This document shows positions 57,844-64,000 of a DNA stretch of 64,000 nucleotides, one piece after another. The position numbers and the translations under genes are program-made. Position 1 is the first letter of the stretch, and the number at the start of each line of letters is the position of its first letter. Below the pieces are notes generated by a model. The model was not told where the DNA came from. It saw only the letters and a program-made list of their open reading frames with translations, and made no database searches. Source of the DNA: Eudorina sp. 2006-703-Eu-15 (lineage: Eukaryota > Chlorophyta > Chlorophyceae > Chlamydomonadales > Volvocaceae); contig BDSI01000239.1 of assembly GCA_003117195.1 (NCBI GenBank), forward strand, positions 1-64,000, in the 5' to 3' direction.

Positions 57844-59721
57844 GGCGGGGGCAATAATAACAATACTAATAATAATAACAGCCCCCGCCCCATTAGAAAG
57901 ACTATTCAGGGATGAAAAAGGGGTTTCGCGGGGGGCTAGGCCCCCCCGCACCCCCCCTTAATGGACAGGGGGGGAACCCCCCCTGTCGATCCCCCCTGGC
58001 ATGACAAGGCAGTGCTGTCATATATGAAGTACTAAGAGGGAAATGACTGATGACATGAAAGGATACAAACACCATGCATCGGATGGGAGCTGAAAGCAGA
58101 GATGTATGTGCATGTTAAATGAGGATGCAGGCACAGTCAGGCAAGAGCAGACATGATAGGCAGCAGTGCAGGGATGCATGGTAAGGCAGCATGTACACTA
58201 TCATGGCAGTTTGCAATTCATCGTTGTGGTGCCCCACCACGACGATGGAAAGCAAACTGCCATGATAATGTAGGATTGTGGGATTGGAGGGCCTGTTCAT
58301 TGGAAGTGTGTTAGCTTAGCGAGGAGTGCACACAAGTGGTTGGAAGGTGGCTCACAAAACGAAGAGTGGACGTGTTATTCCGAGCCGCGACACTATCAAT
58401 AATGCAGTATGCGACAGGCGTCAGGCGTAGTGCTGCAAAGACATTACACAGTCATGCGTTGGATATGAGTTGCGAATCGCGGATGGAGCCTCATCCGCAC
58501 AAGGAAAAGAGCGGCAAGCATTATGAAGCACACCGCGATGGAATATCAAAACCTTAATTACTGTCATGAAATAAGAGGTCCGCAGCGCTTGAAAATGACG
58601 GTTGAGGACTTGACGAAGCGGCGAAGCGGCGGGCCACAGATACCGTACGTAACATGACGTTAAGTGCGGTAAGAAACGCGTGCGACTGATAAGCATCCAG
58701 AAAGGCATTTCAAACGAATGCCAGTGGTGTAAAAACAATCCCCAGTACTGATGCGGACAGCAACTTATTAAAGCAATGTCGGAACATGACGTTGAGTGAG
58801 TTAAGAAACTCATGCGACTGAAAAGCATCCAGAAGGAAATTTAAAACGAATGCCAGTGGTGTAAGAACCATTGACAGTAGTGAAGCGGAAAGCAACTTGA
58901 AGCTATGTGGGCGGGAACATGAAATAATACGATCAATCGCAACATGAACGATGAGTTCAGCCGCCAAAGCCGCACCGTTATAATATGAAATAAGCAATAC
59001 TGTGATGGACGTGTTGTTAGGTTAAGAACGGAGAAAACTGTGGGCCATACAGGTGTACTGCCTTGCAGTCGAGCGATGTGTGGCAACTCGGCAGGAAGCT
59101 GGCCTGTAAAAAGGCAGCAGTCTGTACGCATACCAATAGCTTTCGGGCGGTAAATAGTACGGTCATTATTAGAGAGCTGCGCGGCTACGTTCGCAAAACG
59201 GCGGCGCTACGAAAGTGGAAAGCGAGGAGCGATTTGAACCCGTTCACCGACCTCAGCAGCAAAGGACACAGCAGCAACGTGGCGTCTGTGGCAGTGGTAT
59301 GTACGTGACGAATGTTGAATGCGCTGAAGAATGGGCAGGACAACGTGGTCGTCAAAACTAGCAAACGCGTTCGTGAACGCGTTCGTGAACGTAGCGTTGC
59401 ACTGTCTGCTCGCAAGCGGAATGGAATACTACTCAGCGGAATCGTCATAAGAATGAATCATCGCAATAGCAATGAATGTCATCATCACGCAGCATAACTA
59501 GGCAGAAGCATATTTTGCAGCGAAAAGGAAGCGAGCGGTGCTCGCGAGCGTTATTGTTGTAATGCTTTGTTGTGCTGCTGGCAAGCGCACGGAAATAGAT
59601 GATAACGTTGCGGATAATGGAGCGGAGCGGATGGTTTGCGTTCCGGAATGGTCTACTACGTACGAGATGATGTACGACGAGGAATAGTAGCTCGTCAATT
59701 TTGTGTAGCGAACCTATAAGA
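57844..59721 (-). mobile_element. Short Helitron-like element U5
   Basis: This ~1.88-kb unit is near-identical to U4 and U1 with small indels. Its high-coordinate end joins H3 at the cassette starting at 59722. No convincing gene. Confidence 0.75.
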
Positions 59722-60549
59722 AGCGGGGGCAATAATAACAATACTAATAATAATAACAGCCCCCGCCCCATCGGAAAGACTATCCAGGGATGGAGAAGGG
59801 GTTTCGCGGGGGGCTATGCCCCCCCGCACCCCCCCTTAATGGACATGGGGGGAACCCCCCCTGTCGACCCCCCCTGGCATGACGAGTCAGTGCTGTACTG
59901 GATGCATACAGATCGTGCACATGGCAGTATGAAAGGGTTGGAGGCAGTAAGAAGGATGCCGTAGCTGGTGAGGTTCTGTGTCGGTGCGTTTGGTGATTGT
60001 AAGGCAGGATGGGAGAAGTGGCTGTGGCATAGTATTGTGTTACAATCAGGGCCTCCTGTGTCCGTTTCAGTAAGTGAGAATTATAGCATAGCAGCGGTGA
60101 AGGTGAATCATGCAGGGTGTCCCCAAGGACAATGACAAGGCACACTGCACATCATAGCGCAAACCACAGGCACTGTGAGGCATTGATTTGTTGGTATGAG
60201 ATGTAATGACGCTGCAATGAAACGGCCCAATCAACATCATCGCGACATCATCGAGGAGCAGTATTGCAGTGATGTGAAGGATTGTATATGAAATGCGCCG
60301 TTGTACAGCCGGCGATGAGGACACAACATGAATGTTGTGACGAGGTTCAACTGGAAGCAGAGTTTACGACATCTGAGCAGCCAATGTGCTCCCCAGCATC
60401 AACATCAACAAATTGACGAGCGTGACACACACCTTATGCATAGCGAACCTTTAGCAAGTGCATCCACAATGGATGGAGGATAGTTGATGGTCGGTGCGAG
60501 GTGTATCCTTGGAGTTGTGTCTGTATAGTACCCGTCATGAAATGCATGA

Positions 60550-60741
60550 ATGTTGGCCGTGACACGCCAGCACTGCCACACCAGTGGGTGGCAGGTATGC
60601 AACACTGCAACTAAAGCCATAACCCTCAGGATCGGTGTAACCATTCACTCAGACCTGACAGCCTTCCTGATTGAACTTGGCATCACACAATACTGCGCCT
60701 GCATACACAACCATGGCGTCGCAGCCCCAACGACATTGTAA
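60550..60741 (+). pseudogene. SAM-like open frame of H3, truncated by deletions
   Basis: Same as 31652-31882 in H1 up to FLIELGIT. A 15-nt in-frame deletion (removing five residues) and a 1-nt deletion near 60720 then end the frame at HGVAAPTTL. The H1 copy keeps the longer frame. Confidence 0.45.
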
Positions 60742-61029
60742 AACACAGACGGGTACTGGAGTGAAGTCCAGTACCGTCATCACCGGCGAATGAGCGCACC
60801 GGGGTGGGCTAACAGGGAAGTGTTTGACTCTGGGGCGGTGAAGGCGGCGTATTGGCTGTAATGAGGCTGATTGTCTGTGTCCCCGTAACACACGCCCGGG
60901 TGCTGTCCAGCGTAACCTTAGTAATATTATTATTACGAGGATGAGGTGCATGATCGTGTAGTTCTATTGTATGTGACAATGACTAGAATGGCGGTAATGC
61001 AACAGCACAGGACACAGCAGTAATGAACA

Positions 61030-61775
61030 TTATCCATAAGCCCCACAACCATCCCCGTTGCTCATGGCCCCAGCAGCACCCTGATTATCGTCCTCATCAG
61101 GGTCGGGGTTGTTACCACGACGACGCTTAGTGCCGGGCTTATTATACAAGGCAAGCAGTGCAGCAATCATGGCCGAAGCCTGAGCTCCAGTGAGGCGAGC
61201 AAGTATCTCCTCCGTTATACTGGGCTTCAGTTTGCGCAGGAGTGCGAGCTGCTTTTCTGTTGGCTTGTTTTTACCAGCTAGAAGGCGTTGGATGAGGTCG
61301 CTGGCAGCTGACATGGATGTTGGTGTGGAGGAGTCACCCAGCTTACGCAGGAGATCCAGTTGGCTAGCGGAGGGCTCCATAGTAGAGCTGTCTTCTTCCA
61401 GGGCGTCCGCTGCAGCTGCCTTCGTGAGCGCGTTGATAGCCTCTGGTGTCATGTTCCTTCGCAGGAGTGCTGCACGCTGTCGTCCTGTAGCTGGTTTTTG
61501 ATTGTTATTGGACTCCAGGAACGCTTTGAAATGTGGCGTGCGGTCTTTTATGAGGTCACTAGCAGCTCCATAGGTTGAAGGAATGGCATCAGGCAGGACA
61601 CCCAGGTCGTTGAGGTAGGCTTTTTGTCGCTGAGAGGCAGGGCCATTCACGTCTGGTGCTGGTGACGGCGCTGTTGATGCCGGCTGCTTATGGAAGCCCA
61701 AGCTGATGTATTCGTTAACAGACAGTCCTAGTGCTTCTGCAGCAGCCTGGAAGTCATGACTGGCGGTTGTAGTGG
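61030..61775 (-). CDS. Helitron accessory protein with four tandem ~40-residue repeats (H3)
   Basis: The predicted protein appears identical to that of H1 over the four-repeat region (MGFHKQPASTAP... to GDGCGAYG). It follows the same acceptor-like CATGTTGCAG (exon start 61775) and ends with TAA at 61030. See the H1 and H2 copies for the repeat description. Confidence 0.7.
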
Positions 61776-61927
61776 CTGCAACATGGCAAATGGGCAGGTA
61801 GAAGCATGCATGGGCTAACTAATGACGCAGCAGGCACTGAACGCATGCTGACCCGCAGTTGAAGCATTGCCCATGGATTGTACCTTCAGTACAGAATGCC
61901 CGTTGGCAGGTGTGGCCGGGTGTTCCA

Positions 61928-64000
61928 TTACAGGGGCGGCACATGCGGGTTGAACATGCTGGGTGTGAGCTGGATGCCAGGTGGGAGAATAAATAAGCGA
62001 TCAAGGTGTACAACGCGTGACAAAGCAACGTAAGCTTGTCCAAGTCTGGACATGTTTGTAAAGTCAATGAAGACATAGTCTGAGATGGTGTCGCCTTGAA
62101 CTTTGTGTACTGTTCTTGCGAAAGCTGGCACAGCTGGGAAGCCTTTCCTGGTGAGACGTGCACCACATTTGTACTTTTGGTTTATGATGCGTGAGAGGTG
62201 AACGGTGCGATTCTGTGTCGGGACATACACAGTAATGGTGTTTGGTGTGGCAGAGTGCACTTGTACTAACATGCCGTTATGCACAGGTGGATGAGTGAGG
62301 TTTTTAGTGATCATGAGTGTCATGCCTGGGGCGACAAAGAGTGATTGCCTGAGCACACCATGATCGGACATTTGTTTGCGCAGGTAGTTGGCATCTGCTT
62401 CTGTAAAGCGTTCGGATTGGCGGAGTGTGTCCTCAGCGCTGCAATCAACTAGTTGATTGGCATACAGCGCCTGTGTATGGTTAAGGTTGTAAGTGTCGAC
62501 CTCCTCATTTGTGCCTGCAACGAACCAGATGTTTGGGAGCATGGGTGGCGAGGTGCCTAATGGTAGCACGCGTGACTGCAGCAATGCTAAGATGTCAGGT
62601 GAGGGCTGTGCAATGCGAAGGCAATTGAGTGCAGCGATCCAAGTAGCGTTTGCTGGGTCCTGCCTGTGATTGGTGCGCAGATTGAGCTCACGGAAGTGGC
62701 GCCATAAAGGCCATCGATATGGTTGGTGAATGCAAGTCGCTTCATCACATTTCCTGGAGCATACTGCAGGCAGTTGATGTTTGTCACCGGACATGAGCAC
62801 AAGCTTCCCCGCAAAAGGCCTATTTTCGCCGTTGGGAGCAGCATCAAGTGTTCGCTGGTGTACCTGTTGCAGGAACTCAGCTGTTGCCATGCTGATTTCG
62901 TCAATAGCAATGACATCAGCCATACGGATGTACATGAGGAGCGCTTGATCTGTCAATGGAATGAAGGTGTCACCTTGAAACCCGAAAGCATGGTGTGCAG
63001 TCATTGCAGTTGGTCCTAGTAGTTGGGCTGCTTTTGCGGTTGTTGCGCATAGGATAACACGCAGGCCACGTGTGGCAGCTAAGCCGACGACAGCATGTAA
63101 GAGATGTGTTTTCCCATGCCCTGCTGGTCCTTGAATCCGCCAAAGGTTGTGAGTGCGTTTTGTGTTGAAGAGCGAATTGATTGCGTTTGCCTGATCAGGG
63201 TCAGACATGCAATGTGACAGTAATGGCCGGATGAGGCTTGGGTGCGGTGGTGCGACATACTCGCGACCAATGCTACGTTTGAAGAAGGATGAAAGGTCTG
63301 CAGCTGGTACGGGCAGTTGCACTGGCAGTATACCAGCGTGAGCGTCTAAGCCTTCTTGCCAGAGTATTTCGCGTTTGAGCAGCATTGTTTGAATGGGACT
63401 TTCAGAAGCAATGAAGTCGAGGTTACTGTCTTTTGCATCTCCTTCCCACAAGTATTTTGGATGAGTGGCAACAAAGTTAGTCAAGTCGTCATCCGATGTG
63501 AAGATGCCGTACAGATATGCAGCTTCAATCCAGGTCTTAGTGAGGTTGTCCTGAATGGCAAAGGCCTCATCGTTGCACGTGAATGGGAAGCGTTGCAGGA
63601 GTTCAGAGTAATAGAAGGAGTCACCATCACGTGGACCGAATGCACGCAGGACCGGCACTGTTTTCACAGGGTTAACAAAGTAGTGTTTTCCGGGCTTGTG
63701 ATCAATGCTGCAGACAAACAAGGGGTCTTGTTGCAGTTCATCTAGTGTTTTGTTAGACGTTTTAATGATGTAGTCTGTTTTGAAGGGCACTATGGTGACA
63801 TGGTGTAGGGCTGGTGGGCGGTCATAGTAGGTGTCTGTTACATGCCAGTCATCTGAACGTCCGAATGTGAAGTGCCGGCGTTGTGGGGCATCAAGGTTGA
63901 TACGAACATAGGCGAGGTTTGGGCAAGTCCAAACCAAGTCATTGTTCTGCAGCACCCAAGCTGCCTCATTCACGGAGATAACTTTGGTGTGCAGGGATGC
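61928..64000 (-). CDS. Helitron Rep-helicase gene of H3, C-terminal part
   Basis: This open frame runs to the window edge without a break. It covers the region after the Y2 motif through the whole Pif1-type helicase: GPAGHGKTHLL, IAIDEISM, GDKHQLPAV, HKVQGD, YVALSRV, ending FNPHVPPL and TAA at 61928. Over the shared part it differs from H1 by only a few residues. Whether H3 carries the H1 defects (exon 5 stop, 2-nt deletion) cannot be seen here. Confidence 0.9.
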   Translation of the reverse strand, partial: ASLHTKVISVNEAAWVLQNNDLVWTCPNLAYVRINLDAPQRRHFTFGRSDDWHVTDTYYDRPPALHHVTIVPFKTDYIIKTSNKTLDELQQDPLFVCSIDHKPGKHYFVNPVKTVPVLRAFGPRDGDSFYYSELLQRFPFTCNDEAFAIQDNLTKTWIEAAYLYGIFTSDDDLTNFVATHPKYLWEGDAKDSNLDFIASESPIQTMLLKREILWQEGLDAHAGILPVQLPVPAADLSSFFKRSIGREYVAPPHPSLIRPLLSHCMSDPDQANAINSLFNTKRTHNLWRIQGPAGHGKTHLLHAVVGLAATRGLRVILCATTAKAAQLLGPTAMTAHHAFGFQGDTFIPLTDQALLMYIRMADVIAIDEISMATAEFLQQVHQRTLDAAPNGENRPFAGKLVLMSGDKHQLPAVCSRKCDEATCIHQPYRWPLWRHFRELNLRTNHRQDPANATWIAALNCLRIAQPSPDILALLQSRVLPLGTSPPMLPNIWFVAGTNEEVDTYNLNHTQALYANQLVDCSAEDTLRQSERFTEADANYLRKQMSDHGVLRQSLFVAPGMTLMITKNLTHPPVHNGMLVQVHSATPNTITVYVPTQNRTVHLSRIINQKYKCGARLTRKGFPAVPAFARTVHKVQGDTISDYVFIDFTNMSRLGQAYVALSRVVHLDRLFILPPGIQLTPSMFNPHVPPL

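Larger units (their letters stand above)
59722..64000 (-). mobile_element. Autonomous Helitron-like element H3, cut by window end
   Basis: Near-identical to 30820-35103 of H1 (coordinate offset 28,882 within the genes). It carries the cassette, the SAM-like frame with small deletions, the four-repeat protein and the C-terminal 681 residues of the Rep-helicase. The 5' half lies outside the window. Confidence 0.92.

Overview
The window is nuclear-type eukaryotic DNA, not prokaryotic. It carries many short introns with GT/AG borders and conserved phases, long micro- and minisatellites, and telomere-type repeats of the TTTAGGG/CCCTAAA class. That telomere class is shared by plants, many green and brown algae, some dinoflagellates and some amoebae, so the sequence suggests an alga or other protist but does not name it. 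Base composition changes along the window: the left part (to about 24 kb) is strongly GC-rich, and the right part (from about 25.7 kb) is far more balanced.

Layout. 1-6.6 kb: a GC-rich genic region with a 286-bp tandem duplication, a three-exon hypothetical gene (about 642-1453), a broken NUMOD4/HNH-like gene with long CAG/CCA/GGC tracts (2287-3548), tetranucleotide microsatellites, and a two-exon gene for a protein with an I-PpoI-like His-Cys box (5678-6485). 6.8-20.0 kb: a large subtelomere-like tandem array in which a ~440-bp core alternates with module A or module B in the order A-B-B-B. It ends twice in the same ~354-bp block; the second copy abuts telomeric repeats at 20021-20053. 20.0-27.4 kb: a segment bracketed by short telomeric repeats, each oriented as if capping this segment. 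It holds a truncated, frameshifted Crypton-like tyrosine recombinase, three different satellites (~290 bp, ~77 bp and 139 bp) and a three-exon gene whose stop codon lies about 30 bp from the right telomeric repeat. 28.0-28.75 kb: two exons of a nuclear-type gene, cut off by the next region.

28.9-64.0 kb: a head-to-tail array of Helitron-like rolling-circle transposons, all with genes on the minus strand. There are three long members (H1 30820-40808, H2 40809-52104, H3 59722 to beyond the window) and five short ~1.85-2.04 kb members without clear genes. Every junction carries the same three-hairpin, G/C-rich cassette. Each long member encodes a Rep (HUH, Y2)-Pif1 helicase protein and a second protein made of four ~40-residue repeats.

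In H2 a seven-exon model gives exactly 1,740 codons with no frame break. The first three exons, conserved in H1 with the same lengths and phases, encode a short hydrophobic segment, a Cys-rich stretch and a second hydrophobic segment ahead of the Rep-helicase. That N-terminus is the least expected feature of the window. H1 has the same architecture but is broken by a stop codon and a 2-nt deletion. H3 is a recent near-identical copy of H1 as far as the window shows it. All splice models here are read from sequence alone.
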